DNA of 64,000 bases from Marinobacterium_A aestuariivivens (GCF_042661465.1 NZ_JBHSWE010000001.1:992001-1056000), one strand, 5' to 3'; counted from the stretch's first letter, positions 8,432 to 17,542 are shown. Notes: generated from the sequence alone by a model not told the origin. Numbers and translations are program-made.

Positions 8432-10261
8432 ATGACGAATCCGCTGCGCCTGTCTCTCGCCGCCGGCCTGCTGGCGGCCCTGCTCGCCGGCTGCGGCACG
8501 CAAGTCATGCACGAGCCCGCGCCCGCCGCCACGCCGGCCGAACGCCAGCAGAACCAGATCGCGGAACTGCTGGACCAGGCCACCCGGTCGCAGCCGATCC
8601 GTGCCGCCGAGCTGCGTACCGAGGCCGCTCGCCTGCTGATCCGGCTCGACCGCCGCGACGAGGCGATCCGCCTCCTCGAACAGATCGACACCCGACTGCT
8701 GCCACCGATCCTGCGCTTCGACATCGCCAAACTGAAGGCAGGCACCGCCCTCGAACGCCAGGACAGCCAGCAGGCCCTGTTCTACCTGGCCGAGATGCCC
8801 AGCAGCGAACCCCTGCCCACCGCCCAGGCCATCGAGCTCGGCGAACTCCGCGCCCGGGCCTACCAGCAACAGCAGGATCTGGAAGGTGAGCTGCGCGAAC
8901 TGATTCAGGTGGCGCAGATCCAGCAGGATACGCAGGCCCGCCAGGCACTGCACGAGCGCATCTGGGCCCTGCTGGGCGAAATTCCGACCGAGCAGCTGCA
9001 ACAGCTGGCCCAGGGCACCAGCGGCTCCTATTACGAGCAGGGCTGGTACGAGCTGGCCTACAGCCTGCGTACCAGCACCGACCTGGCCCGGCAATACAGC
9101 AACCTCAACGACTGGCAACTGCTGTGGCAGTCGCATCCGGCCATGCAGCAGCCGCCCCAGGCCGTCAGCGCATTGCTGGACGCAAGCATCGCACCGGCCG
9201 GCCGCATCGGCCTGCTGCTCCCCCAGAGCGGCCCCCTGACCAAGGCAGCGGGCGCCATCAGCGACGGCTTCATGGCGGCCTACTTCGAAGCCCGGCGCAA
9301 CGGCATGCCGGTACCGGAGCTGCAGCTGCTGGACTCGACCCTGGTCAGCAGCCCGGAACAGCTCAACGACCTGATCCGGACACTGCAGCTGGACATGGTG
9401 ATCGGCCCGCTGGACAAGGACTTCGTTGCAGCCATCGCCCGCGGCGACACCCCGCCGGTACCGATACTGGCACTGAACAACAGCGAGGGACCGACACCGG
9501 ACAACTTCTTCCAGCTGGGACTCGCCGCCGAGGACGAAGCCGAGGCCGCGGCGCAGCGCGCCTGGCGGGACGGTCACCGCCGCATGCTGATGATGATTCC
9601 CGAAACCGACTGGGGCTCCCGTGTCGGCCAGGCCTTTATTCGCCAGTTCGAGCAACTCGGCGGCAGCGTCGTCGGCGCCATCAGCTTCGGCGACCAAAAT
9701 GCGCTCGCCACCCAGGTATCGGCGCTGCTCAATACCGACCGCAGCGCCGCCCGCGCCAAGCGCCTGCGCCAGGTAATCGGCAACCGCATCGAGTTCGAGG
9801 AGCAGCCGCGCACCGACGCCGACGCCCTCTTCCTCAGCGCCCTGCCGGTGGATGCCCGCCAGATCAAGCCACTGCTGGCCTACAACTACGCCGGCGGCCT
9901 GCCCGTCTATTCCACCTCGCACCTCTACAGCGGCAGCCCCAACAGCATCAGCGATATCGACCTCAACGGCATCCTGTTCTGCGACATCCCCTGGGTGCTG
10001 GGACCGCCCAGCACGCTGAAACTGAGCATGAGCCAGGAGCGCAACGACACCGACAGCCGCTTTGGTCGCCTCTACGCCCTCGGGGCGGACGCGTACCGCC
10101 TGCATCCCTACCTGGAACAGCTCCAGGCCAGCCCGATGGCACGGATCGACGGCGAAACCGGTCAGCTGTACCTCAAGGACGGCAGCCGCGTGGCGCGGGA
10201 CCTGCCCTGGGCCGTGTTTGACAGCGGCGTCCCCAGACTGCTGCCTGCGGACGACAACTGA
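8432..10261 (+). CDS. lpoA: LpoA, outer-membrane lipoprotein activator of PBP1A
   Basis: Lipoprotein that reaches through the periplasm to stimulate the transpeptidase activity of PBP1A. The start at 8432 gives a signal peptide ending in the lipobox LLAALLAGC (Cys about residue 19). A helical TPR-like region follows (to about residue 230), then a periplasmic-binding-protein-like domain (from RIGLLLPQSGPLTKAAGAI). 609 residues. It is the first gene of a compact operon with yraN, diaA and dolP, the same set and order as in E. coli. Its stop overlaps the yraN ATG by one base. Confidence 0.92.
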   Translation: MTNPLRLSLAAGLLAALLAGCGTQVMHEPAPAATPAERQQNQIAELLDQATRSQPIRAAELRTEAARLLIRLDRRDEAIRLLEQIDTRLLPPILRFDIAKLKAGTALERQDSQQALFYLAEMPSSEPLPTAQAIELGELRARAYQQQQDLEGELRELIQVAQIQQDTQARQALHERIWALLGEIPTEQLQQLAQGTSGSYYEQGWYELAYSLRTSTDLARQYSNLNDWQLLWQSHPAMQQPPQAVSALLDASIAPAGRIGLLLPQSGPLTKAAGAISDGFMAAYFEARRNGMPVPELQLLDSTLVSSPEQLNDLIRTLQLDMVIGPLDKDFVAAIARGDTPPVPILALNNSEGPTPDNFFQLGLAAEDEAEAAAQRAWRDGHRRMLMMIPETDWGSRVGQAFIRQFEQLGGSVVGAISFGDQNALATQVSALLNTDRSAARAKRLRQVIGNRIEFEEQPRTDADALFLSALPVDARQIKPLLAYNYAGGLPVYSTSHLYSGSPNSISDIDLNGILFCDIPWVLGPPSTLKLSMSQERNDTDSRFGRLYALGADAYRLHPYLEQLQASPMARIDGETGQLYLKDGSRVARDLPWAVFDSGVPRLLPADDN

Positions 10262-10620
10262 TGGATCGGCAGGCCAGTGGACGCGCCGCCGAGGACCGCG
10301 CCCTGAGCTGGCTTCAGCATCAGGGCCTGCACCTGCTCGAGCGCAACTTCCGCTGCCGCCTCGGCGAGATCGACCTGATCATGGAAGACCGGGACTGCCT
10401 GGTCTTCGTCGAGGTACGCAAGCGCGGCCGCACCAGCCGGGTCGATGCCGCCTCATCGGTGGACAGCCGCAAGCAACAGAAAATCATTCTTACCGCCCAA
10501 TACTACCTGAGTCGATTTCCCCAGCGGGCCAACCAGCCCTGCCGCTTCGATCTGATTGCCCTGGCATCGGATTCGGAGACGGCGACCCCGCTATGGTATA
10601 AAGACGCCTTCAGACCCTGA
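10261..10620 (+). CDS. yraN: YraN, UPF0102 endonuclease-fold protein
   Basis: Small protein (119 residues) of the UPF0102 family with a restriction-endonuclease-like core. The motif is GEIDLIMEDRDCLVFVEVRKR at residues 36-56, where E/D...E-x-R/K resembles a nuclease active site. The biochemical role is not established. It overlaps lpoA and is followed 18 bases later by diaA. Confidence 0.9.
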   Translation: MDRQASGRAAEDRALSWLQHQGLHLLERNFRCRLGEIDLIMEDRDCLVFVEVRKRGRTSRVDAASSVDSRKQQKIILTAQYYLSRFPQRANQPCRFDLIALASDSETATPLWYKDAFRP

Positions 10621-10638
10621 GACCGGAACAACTGCTGA

Positions 10639-11226
10639 ATGGAACTTGAAGACCGTATTGTCAGCCAGTTTCACAGCTCGATGGATATCAACGCCCACAC
10701 CATCGAGCACTACACACCGATGATCGCCCATGCCGGCGAAATGCTGCTGCACTGCCTCGTCAACGAAAGCAAGATTCTCTGCGTCGGCAACGGCGGCTCC
10801 GCCGCCCTTGCCCAGCATTTCAGCGCGCTACTGCTGAACCGCTACCGGCACGAGCGCCCGGGACTGCCGGCGATCGCGCTGTCGGCCGACAGCGCCGCCC
10901 TGACCGCGATCAGCGAGGACAGCAGTTTCAGCGACATCTACTCCAAGCAGATTCGCGCCCTGGGCCAGCCCGGCGACATCCTGCTGGTGATCTCGACCCA
11001 CGGCCGCGCCAGCAACCTGGTGCAGGCCATCCAGGCCGCCCATGATCGCGACATGGTGGTCATCGCACTGACCGGTTACGACGGCGGCAACACCACGGCA
11101 CTTTTGCGCCCCGACGAGATCGAAATCTGCATTCCGGCCGATGACGACGTCCTGATACACGACGCCCACCTGCTGGTACTGCACTGCCTGTGCGACCTGA
11201 TCGACTACCAACTGTTTGGAGCCTGA
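10639..11226 (+). CDS. diaA: DiaA/GmhA-type SIS-domain protein
   Basis: 195-residue sugar-isomerase (SIS) domain protein. Motifs are ILCVGNGGSAALAQHFSA (phosphosugar-binding loop, about residues 46-63) and the second loop DILLVISTHGRASNLVQAI. DiaA homologues bind DnaA and time replication initiation, while the paralogue GmhA is sedoheptulose-7-phosphate isomerase. Position between yraN and dolP favours DiaA, but sequence alone does not separate the two. Confidence 0.82.
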   Translation: MELEDRIVSQFHSSMDINAHTIEHYTPMIAHAGEMLLHCLVNESKILCVGNGGSAALAQHFSALLLNRYRHERPGLPAIALSADSAALTAISEDSSFSDIYSKQIRALGQPGDILLVISTHGRASNLVQAIQAAHDRDMVVIALTGYDGGNTTALLRPDEIEICIPADDDVLIHDAHLLVLHCLCDLIDYQLFGA

Positions 11227-11231
11227 AACCG

Positions 11232-11801
11232 ATGAGTAAACGCCTTGCCGCCACCGCCCTGAGCACCCTGGTCCTGCTATCCGGCTGCTCGAGCATGATC
11301 AGCGCCACCCGCGAAGCCCCGATCCAGGAAAACCGCGGCCACCGCACCCTGGGCAACTACCTCGAAGACGAAGTCATCGAAACCAAGATCCTGGTCAATC
11401 TCGACAAGGCGTCGACTGCACTTCGCACCGCTCACGTCGGCGTGACCAGCTATAACGGCCTGGTTCTGCTGACCGGCCAGGTACCGTCGCCACAGACCCG
11501 GGAAGAGGCGGAGCGCGTCGCCGGGCAGATACGGGAAGTACGCAAGATTCACAACGAGCTACAGATCGCCGGCCCGACCTCGGCCATCGTGCGCAGCAAC
11601 GATGCCTATCTGACCAGCCGGGTCAAACTGCAGCTGCTGGCCGAGCGCAATATAGAAGGCGGCCGCATCAAGGTGGTCACCGAAAACGGCACCGTCTATC
11701 TCATGGGCCTGGTGACACAGGCGGAAGCAGACCTCGCGGTCCGGGTGGTACGCCAGATCACCGGCGTACAGAAGATCGTGAAAGTGTTTGAATACATCTG
11801 A
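11232..11801 (+). CDS. dolP: DolP (YraP), BON-domain outer-membrane lipoprotein
   Basis: Lipoprotein with two BON domains, which in E. coli supports outer-membrane integrity and BamA function. The start at 11232 gives MSKRLAATALSTLVLLSGC with the acylated Cys at about residue 19. The BON repeats cover about residues 42-110 (VIETKILVNL...YNGLVLLTGQV) and 118-188 (SRVKLQLLAE...GTVYLMGLVTQAEAD). 189 residues. Last gene of the lpoA operon and convergent with sspB. Confidence 0.9.
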   Translation: MSKRLAATALSTLVLLSGCSSMISATREAPIQENRGHRTLGNYLEDEVIETKILVNLDKASTALRTAHVGVTSYNGLVLLTGQVPSPQTREEAERVAGQIREVRKIHNELQIAGPTSAIVRSNDAYLTSRVKLQLLAERNIEGGRIKVVTENGTVYLMGLVTQAEADLAVRVVRQITGVQKIVKVFEYI

Positions 11802-11804
11802 AAT

Positions 11805-11846
11805 GCGTTACGCGTTACGCATTACGCGTAACGCGTAACGCGTCAC
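11805..11846. repeat. GCGTTACGCGTTACGC / GCGTAACGCGTAACGC inverted repeat
   Basis: Two GCGTTACGC units are followed by TAACGCG units in opposite orientation, forming a near-perfect palindrome directly after dolP. It may end transcription of the two convergent genes dolP and sspB. There is no T-run, so a classical terminator is not shown. A related array lies at 63426-63470. Confidence 0.8.
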
Positions 11847-11884
11847 CATCGTACCGGCCGCCACCAAAGCCGCCGGCCGACGCG

Positions 11885-12313
11885 TCACTTCACGACCTTC
11901 AGCTTGGGCCGACCGCCACCCTTCGGCGGCTCCGGAGGCTCGGGGCTCCCATCATCCGAAGACGGCTCCGCGACCGGCTGCAGCCGCTCGTACAGATCGG
12001 CACCCGGCTCCATGCCGAACCCCATACCCATACCGTTCTCGCGCGCGTAGATCGCCAGCAGGGCACCGTAGGGTACCCGCACCTGCATCGGCACACCGCC
12101 GAAACGGGCACCGAAGGTCACCTCGTCACCCTCCATCACCAGATTGCGCACCGCCGATGGCATCACGTTGAGCACGACCTGACCGTCCTGAACGGCCTGC
12201 TGCGGCACCACGACGCCGGGCGCCTCGGCATTCACCAGCAGGTGCGGCGTACAGTCGTTGTCGAGTATCCACTCATAGAGAGCCCGGACTATGTAGGGGC
12301 GACTCGGATTCAT
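11885..12313 (-). CDS. sspB: SspB, ClpXP adaptor (stringent starvation protein B)
   Basis: Adaptor that binds ssrA-tagged proteins and delivers them to ClpXP. The folded domain begins NPSRPYIVRALYEWILDN and includes MPSAVRNLVMEGDEVTFGARFGG. An acidic proline-rich linker follows, then the C-terminal ClpX-binding peptide GRPKLKVVK (XB motif). 142 residues. Usually adjacent to sspA; here 450 bases of repeats separate them. Confidence 0.95.
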   Translation of the reverse strand: MNPSRPYIVRALYEWILDNDCTPHLLVNAEAPGVVVPQQAVQDGQVVLNVMPSAVRNLVMEGDEVTFGARFGGVPMQVRVPYGALLAIYARENGMGMGFGMEPGADLYERLQPVAEPSSDDGSPEPPEPPKGGGRPKLKVVK

Positions 12314-12763
12314 AGTTTTCTCCGGTTGGCGGTGCGGTTCGCGCTGCTCACCAGCACCCTACAAAAGCCGGAAGCGACGTAGGGTGCCGGTAACCACCAA
12401 GGACGGTGGGAATGCTGTGAGCGCAGGAGCGGTTCACAGTGAAGCGAAGCGCACCGCACCATTTAAACGTAACGCACAACAGGCGCCAAGGTGTAACGCG
12501 ACAGACGCCGCTCCTCGGCTTTGGCATCCTGCGTCGCTCTACCTCTTACATCCATGTAATCGTGCGCATAAATGCCATGCGCCCGCGGCATACAACCGCC
12601 ACGGACGGCGGGAATGCGAAAAATGCAGGAGCATTTTTTCGCCGTTCATCCTGAACATCGCCGCTCCTGCGCATCCATGCGTCCGCGGCATACCGTTCAT
12701 CCTGAACATAAAAAGGGACGAGGTCTCCCCATCCCTTGAACTCAACCAGAACTACCGCGGCAA
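12314..12763. repeat. 450-base repeat-rich gap between sspA and sspB
   Basis: No gene is supported. At 12324-12362 and from 12379 on there are arms of the GTAGGGTGCCGGT/CAGCACCCTAC family (also at 44725-44797 and 56051-56118). From 12580 to 12712 a second family has GTTCATCCTGAACAT twice (12643-12657, 12694-12708) and GCTCCTGCGCATCCATGCG, repeated at 63478-63527. Several independent repeat copies appear to have accumulated here. Confidence 0.75.
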
Positions 12764-13396
12764 TCAGTCACGCATTTCGCGTTCGGCGTCGGACAGGCTC
12801 TCCTGGAAGGAGTCCCGCTCGAAGATGCGCTTCATGTAACGAACCAGCGGCTTGCACTGCGCCTCGGGCAGCTCGATACCCATCACTGGCAGACGCCACA
12901 GCAGCGGCGCCAGGCAGCAGTCCACCAGCGAGAACTCCTCGCTCATGAAGAAGTCCTTCTCGCCGAAGATCGGCGAGATGGCGACCAGGCCATCGCGAAG
13001 CTCCTTGCGGCAACGCTCGATTTCTGCATCCGCGGCCTTGCCGGCCAGGATGGTATCAGCCAGCACGCACCAGTCGCGCTGGATGCGATACATGTAAAGC
13101 CGGCTTTCGGCACGCGCCACCGGATAGACCGGCAGCAACGGCGGATGCGGAAAACGCTCGTCGAGGTATTCCATCATCACGTTCGGCTCATACAGCACCA
13201 GCTCGCGATCCAGCAGAGTCGGCAGGCTGTTGTACGGGTTCAGTGACGACAGATCCTCTGGCAGATCATTTTCTGTGCAGTCGACGATATCGACCGCAAC
13301 CCCTTTTTCAGCCAGCACGATACGCACGCGGTGGCTGTAATGGTCTTCACCATTGGAAAAGAAGGTCATGGAAGAACGCTTGGCCACTACTCCCAT
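12764..13396 (-). CDS. sspA: SspA, stringent starvation protein A
   Basis: Glutathione-S-transferase-fold protein that binds RNA polymerase and affects stationary-phase and stress transcription. The N-terminal thioredoxin-like domain starts SSMTFFSNGEDHYSHRVRIVLAEKGV; the C-terminal helical domain includes EFSLVDCCLAPLLWRLP, the usual SspA signature. 210 residues. It follows petC after 83 bases that contain a terminator, so it probably has its own promoter. Confidence 0.93.
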   Translation of the reverse strand: MGVVAKRSSMTFFSNGEDHYSHRVRIVLAEKGVAVDIVDCTENDLPEDLSSLNPYNSLPTLLDRELVLYEPNVMMEYLDERFPHPPLLPVYPVARAESRLYMYRIQRDWCVLADTILAGKAADAEIERCRKELRDGLVAISPIFGEKDFFMSEEFSLVDCCLAPLLWRLPVMGIELPEAQCKPLVRYMKRIFERDSFQESLSDAEREMRD

Positions 13397-13416
13397 CGGA
13401 TATTCCCCGTCAGTGT

Positions 13417-13452
13417 AAAAAAATGGTTGCGGCCTGATCCCTCAGACCGCAA
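13417..13452 (-). terminator. Rho-independent terminator after petC
   Basis: On the minus strand TTGCGGTCTGA - GGGA - TCAGGCCGCAA forms an 11-bp stem with one G-U pair, followed two bases later by seven T (13423-13417). It ends the petABC transcript just before sspA. Confidence 0.88.
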
Positions 13453-13479
13453 TCCGGCAACACCAGACCGCCAGGCGGC

Positions 13480-14247
13480 TTAGTGTATGTCTTTCCAGTA
13501 TTCCTTCTTCAGCGCAAACGCGAAGACGAAGAAGATGGCCAGGAAGATCAGCACCTTGGTACCGAGACGCTCGGACTCGAGGCGGTACGGCTCGCCCATG
13601 TAAGCCAGGAAGTTGGTCAGATCATAGATGGTCTGATCGAACTCCTCAACGCTCTGCTTGCCGGTACCCTCGACGACCGTCAGACACTGCGACATCCGGT
13701 CACCGGTCAACGGATCGATCTCGGTCTTGCCTTGATGCAGCAGCTCTTCCGGCGTGCAGTGATTGACCTGCACACCCTGGAGATCCTCCAGCACGTTCGG
13801 CATGCCGACATCCTTGAACACCACGTTGTTCACGCCCCAGGGACGTGACGAATCCTGGTAGAAGCTGCGCAGATAGGTGTAAATCCAGTCCGGACCACGC
13901 AGACGCGCCTCCAGCGACAGATCCGGCGGCGGGTTGCCGAACCAGTTCGCCGCATCTTCCTTGCTCATGGCGTTCTTCATCTGCTCGCCAACCTTCTGGT
14001 CGCCGAAGATCATGTACTCCTGTACCAGCTCCGGCGGCATTTCCAGGTCAGTGGCCGCGCGCTGATAACGCTGGTAGTCGGCGGAGTGACAGCCCAGACA
14101 GCGGTTGACGAAGGTCGCCATGCCGCGCTGCAGCGAGGCCTTGTTCTCCAGGTCCACCTCGATATGGTCCAGCGGCACGCCGGCCCCGGCCGCCATTGCC
14201 GGTACCGGCAACACGGCCACGATCAATGCAAAAAGATACTTTTTCAT
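13480..14247 (-). CDS. petC: Cytochrome c1 of the bc1 complex
   Basis: Haem-carrying subunit of ubiquinol-cytochrome c reductase. A signal peptide (MKKYLFALIVAVLPVPAMAAG) is followed by the haem motif CLGCHS (about residues 49-54). The GPDWIYTYLRSFYQDSSRPWG region is conserved, and a C-terminal membrane anchor (KVLIFLAIFFVFAFALKKEYW) leaves the domain in the periplasm. 255 residues. The start overlaps the petB stop by one base. Confidence 0.95.
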   Translation of the reverse strand: MKKYLFALIVAVLPVPAMAAGAGVPLDHIEVDLENKASLQRGMATFVNRCLGCHSADYQRYQRAATDLEMPPELVQEYMIFGDQKVGEQMKNAMSKEDAANWFGNPPPDLSLEARLRGPDWIYTYLRSFYQDSSRPWGVNNVVFKDVGMPNVLEDLQGVQVNHCTPEELLHQGKTEIDPLTGDRMSQCLTVVEGTGKQSVEEFDQTIYDLTNFLAYMGEPYRLESERLGTKVLIFLAIFFVFAFALKKEYWKDIH

Positions 14248-15497
14248 TAGCCTGTAACCCTTTCCGGAACCGGTTTAGTGCTTTCCATCCTGGTATAGAT
14301 CGGCATCAGCAGGAAGTACGCGAAGTACAGCGCGGTGCAGATCTGGGCCACCAGCGTACGGGTCGGCGTCGAGGCCACAACACCCAGATAGCCGAGGATG
14401 ACAAAGCTCACCGCGAAGACCGCCAGGAACACCTTGCTGATCATGCCCTTGTAGCGCATGGATTTGACCGGGCTGCGGTCCAGCCAGGGCAGCACGAACA
14501 GGATGGCGATCGCCGCACCCATCACCACGACACCCGGGAACTGGGAGCCGGCGATCGGCGGAATCGCCCGCAGCATGGCGTAGAAGGGCGTGAAGTACCA
14601 GACCGGCGCGATATGCTCAGGCGTCTTCAGCGGGTTGGCCGGCTCGAAGTTCGGCGCCTCGATGAAGTACCCACCGCCTTCCGGGAAGAAGAAGACCACG
14701 ACACTGAACACGAACAGGAACACCACCACGCCGACGATATCCTTGACGGTGTAGTAGGGGTGGAACGGAATACCGTCGCGCGGCACGCCGTTCTCGTCCT
14801 TGTTGGCCTTGATTTCGATGCCGTCCGGGTTGTTGGAACCGACTTCGTGCAGCGCGATGATGTGCAGCACCACCAGCGCCAGCAACACGATCGGCAGCGC
14901 GATGACGTGCAGCGCGAAGAAACGGGTCAGGGTAATGCCGGAGATCAGGTAGTCGCCGCGAATCCAGAGCGCCAGATCTTCACCGACCACCGGTACCGCC
15001 GAGAACAGCGAGACGATAACCTGGGCGCCCCAATAGGACATCTGCCCCCAGGGCAGCAGGTAACCCATGAAGGCCTCGGCCATCAGCGCCAGGTAGATGG
15101 TCATGCCGAAGATCCACACCAGCTCGCGCGGTTTGCGGTAGGAGCCGTACATCATGCCGCGGAACATGTGCAGATAGACCACCAGGAAGAAGGCGGACGC
15201 CCCGGTGGAGTGCATGTAGCGCAGCAGCCAGCCGTACTCGACATCACGCATGATGTATTCGACGGAGGCAAAGGCACCTTCGGCACTGGGGTTGTAGCTC
15301 ATGGTCAGCCAGATGCCGGTGAGGATCTGGTTGACCAGCACCAGCAGCGCCAGGGAACCGAAGAAGTACCAGAAATTGAAGTTTTTCGGCGCGTAGTACT
15401 TGGAAAGATGGTCTTCCCACATCTGGGTCGCCGGAAAGCGATCGTCGATCCAGCGCATCAGGCCGCTTTCGGCCTTGCTCTTGTTCGGGTTAGCCAT
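14247..15497 (-). CDS. petB: Cytochrome b of the bc1 complex
   Basis: Integral membrane subunit carrying haems bL and bH and both quinone sites. It is a full-length fused cytochrome b (416 residues), not the split b6 type. Features are the GSLALLVLVNQILTGIWL first helix, HSTGASAFFLVVYLHMFRGM, LPWGQMSYWGAQVI (Qo region), FALHVIALPIVLLALVVLHI with haem histidines, and the PEHIAPVWYFTPFYAMLRAI stretch containing the PEW-type Qo loop with the sequence PVWY. It overlaps both petA and petC by single bases, so the complex is made from one transcript. Confidence 0.96.
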   Translation of the reverse strand: MANPNKSKAESGLMRWIDDRFPATQMWEDHLSKYYAPKNFNFWYFFGSLALLVLVNQILTGIWLTMSYNPSAEGAFASVEYIMRDVEYGWLLRYMHSTGASAFFLVVYLHMFRGMMYGSYRKPRELVWIFGMTIYLALMAEAFMGYLLPWGQMSYWGAQVIVSLFSAVPVVGEDLALWIRGDYLISGITLTRFFALHVIALPIVLLALVVLHIIALHEVGSNNPDGIEIKANKDENGVPRDGIPFHPYYTVKDIVGVVVFLFVFSVVVFFFPEGGGYFIEAPNFEPANPLKTPEHIAPVWYFTPFYAMLRAIPPIAGSQFPGVVVMGAAIAILFVLPWLDRSPVKSMRYKGMISKVFLAVFAVSFVILGYLGVVASTPTRTLVAQICTALYFAYFLLMPIYTRMESTKPVPERVTG

Positions 15498-16093
15498 TAT
15501 GCGGTCTCCTGATCTACGCCGACGATGATGACGTTCTCGTCTTCGTATGCATGAGGCGGAATCACCAGATTGGAAGGCGCTGGAGACCCTTTCAGCACGC
15601 GACCGGAGAGGTCAAAACGGGAACCGTGACAGGGGCAGTAGTATCCACCGACCCAGTCATCCCCAAGATCTTCGGGCGCCACTTCCGGACGGTAGGTCGG
15701 AGAACAGCCCAGATGGGTGCAGATGCCGACCAGCACAGCGATATCCTTGCGCAGGGAGCGGCTGGAGTCGTGCGGAATATAGTCCGGCTGCTGCGGCATT
15801 TCCGATGCGGGATCCGACAGGCGATCCTCGATCTTTGCCAGATTGGCCAGTGCCTCCTCGCCCCGGCGCACGATCCAGACAGGCTTGCCGCGCCACTTGA
15901 CGACCATCTGCTGCCCCGGTTCCAGCTTGCTGACATCGGCTCGCACCGGAGCGCCCGCAGAACGCGCCTTGGCACTGGGCTGCCAGGAGGCCACGAACGG
16001 AACGGCAACCCCGACTGCGCCGACCGCCCCCACCGCCGAGGTGGCGCCGACCAGCAGCCGACGCCGCCCCTTGTTCACGCCGTCATTGCTCAT
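15497..16093 (-). CDS. petA: Rieske iron-sulfur protein of the bc1 complex
   Basis: 2Fe-2S subunit that takes electrons from ubiquinol to cytochrome c1. The N-terminus has a Tat-type signal/anchor (NKGRRRLLVGATSAVGAVGA). The cluster-binding boxes are CTHLGC and CPCHGSRF, with both His and Cys ligands present. 198 residues. First gene of the petABC operon. I did not find a clear promoter in the 180 bases before the rpsI terminator. Confidence 0.96.
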   Translation of the reverse strand: MSNDGVNKGRRRLLVGATSAVGAVGAVGVAVPFVASWQPSAKARSAGAPVRADVSKLEPGQQMVVKWRGKPVWIVRRGEEALANLAKIEDRLSDPASEMPQQPDYIPHDSSRSLRKDIAVLVGICTHLGCSPTYRPEVAPEDLGDDWVGGYYCPCHGSRFDLSGRVLKGSPAPSNLVIPPHAYEDENVIIVGVDQETA

Positions 16094-16276
16094 TAAGTTT
16101 CTCTCCCCTCATTCGATCCGCCATAGTGCGACAGCTGTTTCGCACATGATCAGACCGCTCGATAAAAAACCACCAAACACAGGATTTTTAAAATGGCACA
16201 AATGGTAATGAAAATACCCTTTTCTTACAAGGACATTAGCCCCATTTGACCGAACCATTGACCTGGGTCCCATAGA

Positions 16277-16317
16277 TAAAAAAAACGCCCGAACCATAAG
16301 GGGTTCGGGCGCTTTTT
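16277..16317 (-). terminator. Bidirectional-looking terminator after rpsI
   Basis: CGCCCGAACC (16286-16295) pairs with GGTTCGGGCG (16302-16311). On the minus strand the stem is followed by a run of eight T (16285-16278). An A/T-rich flank on the other side (CTTTTT) could also stop plus-strand transcription. It closes the rplM-rpsI operon before petA. Confidence 0.92.
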
Positions 16318-16350
16318 CGAAGCGGCTCTCCGACCAAAGTCGGAAGCGAA

Positions 16351-16743
16351 TTAACGCTTGGAGAACTGCGGACGCTTACGTGCTTTACGCAGGCCGACTT
16401 TCTTACGCTCGACCATACGGGCGTCACGGGTCACGAAACCAGCCTGACGCAGAGTCGGGCGCAGGGTCTCGTCGTACTCCATCAGCGCACGGGTGATACC
16501 GTGACGGATAGCGCCAGCCTGACCGAAGCCACCGCCACCGGCAACGGTGACATAGACGTCGAATTTCTCGACGGTGTCGGTCAGTTCGAGCGGCTGCTTG
16601 ACGATCATGCGCGCAGTCTCGCGACCGAAGTATTCTTCCAGGCTGCGATCATTGATCTTGATAGCACCAGTACCCGGACGCAGGAAGACACGGGCAGTGG
16701 AGGTTTTACGACGACCGGTACCGTAATACTGAGTAGTGGACAT
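16351..16743 (-). CDS. rpsI: 30S ribosomal protein S9
   Basis: 130-residue S9. It starts MSTTQYYGTGRRKTSTARVFL and ends in the very basic tail RKKVGLRKARKRPQFSKR, which reaches the ribosomal P site. Second gene of the rplM-rpsI operon (14 bases after rplM). Confidence 0.98.
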   Translation of the reverse strand: MSTTQYYGTGRRKTSTARVFLRPGTGAIKINDRSLEEYFGRETARMIVKQPLELTDTVEKFDVYVTVAGGGGFGQAGAIRHGITRALMEYDETLRPTLRQAGFVTRDARMVERKKVGLRKARKRPQFSKR

Positions 16744-16757
16744 AGTCTGCCTTCCCC

Positions 16758-17186
16758 TTAAATGTTCAGTTCTTTCGGCTGCTGAGCCTGATGCGGATGT
16801 TCGGTGCCAGCGTATACTTTCAGTTTGCTGTGCATGGCACGACCCAGCGGACCTTTCGGCAGCATGCCCTTGACCGCGATCTCGATGACACGCTCCGGAT
16901 GGGAATCGATCATTTTCTGGAAGGATGCTTCACGCAGACCACCCGGGTAACCGGTGTGACGGTAGTACATCTTGTCCTTGCGCTTGTTGCCGGTCACACC
17001 GATTTTCTCGGCGTTGACTACAACAATGTAGTCACCGGTATCAACGTGCGGAGTGTATTCCGGCTTGTGCTTGCCACGCAGACGGCGGGCAATTTCGGTA
17101 GACAGACGACCCAGGGTTTTACCCTCGGCATCGATAACATACCAGTCGCGCTTCACTTCGGCTGGTTTAGCAACAAAAGTTTTCAT
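16758..17186 (-). CDS. rplM: 50S ribosomal protein L13
   Basis: 142-residue L13 starting MKTFVAKPAEVKRDWYVIDA at 17186; an upstream in-frame start exists but adds non-family sequence. Conserved TLGRLSTEIARRLRGKHK and AVKGMLPKGPLGRAM are present. In E. coli L13 with zinc represses this operon; I see no such site here. Confidence 0.98.
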   Translation of the reverse strand: MKTFVAKPAEVKRDWYVIDAEGKTLGRLSTEIARRLRGKHKPEYTPHVDTGDYIVVVNAEKIGVTGNKRKDKMYYRHTGYPGGLREASFQKMIDSHPERVIEIAVKGMLPKGPLGRAMHSKLKVYAGTEHPHQAQQPKELNI

Positions 17187-17378
17187 CTGTATATTGCCTT
17201 CATTTAACTCAGCTCTCGCCACAGCCCCGAAGGACCTGCCGCCGAACTGACTTATAATTCTTGGTTGTGCCGGGACCCACCCCGACGCAACGGACACACC
17301 CTAAAAAAGGGAGGCGCGCATTATAGGCGAGCCGCACCGAAAATGCGATAGCCACCTAAGTAAATTTTGCCCGCCTGC

Positions 17379-17511
17379 GACGTAGGGTGGAATGAGCGCC
17401 GAAGGCGGGAATTCCACCGGTGACATCAGATACCGGCGGGGCTTCTCGCCCCCGGACCAACCTGATACCACCGGTGGAATTCGTTGAACCGCACTCATTC
17501 CACCCTACGTC
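17379..17511. repeat. Nested inverted repeat, GTAGGGTGGAATGAG family (copy 1)
   Basis: The outer arm GACGTAGGGTGGAATGAG (17379-17396) is matched exactly in reverse at 17494-17511. Inside it GAATTCCACCGGTG pairs with CACCGGTGGAATTC. Two further copies lie at 30885-31037 and 39722-39851. The centre differs between copies. Confidence 0.92.
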
Positions 17512-17542
17512 AGAATAAAACGCGGCGCTGCCTCCAGCGTCG

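Noticed and set aside
14196..15512. A 438-codon plus-strand frame opposite petB
   Set aside because: Antisense shadow dominated by His, Gln and Arg; petB is unambiguous.
16109..16297. A 62-codon minus-strand frame between petA and the rpsI terminator
   Set aside because: It runs through the terminator stem region and has no RBS, domain or conserved look.
17379..17511. Insertion sequence or MITE with target duplication
   Set aside because: Inverted arms are present in all three copies, but I see no flanking target-site duplication and no transposase, so I call them only interspersed repeats.
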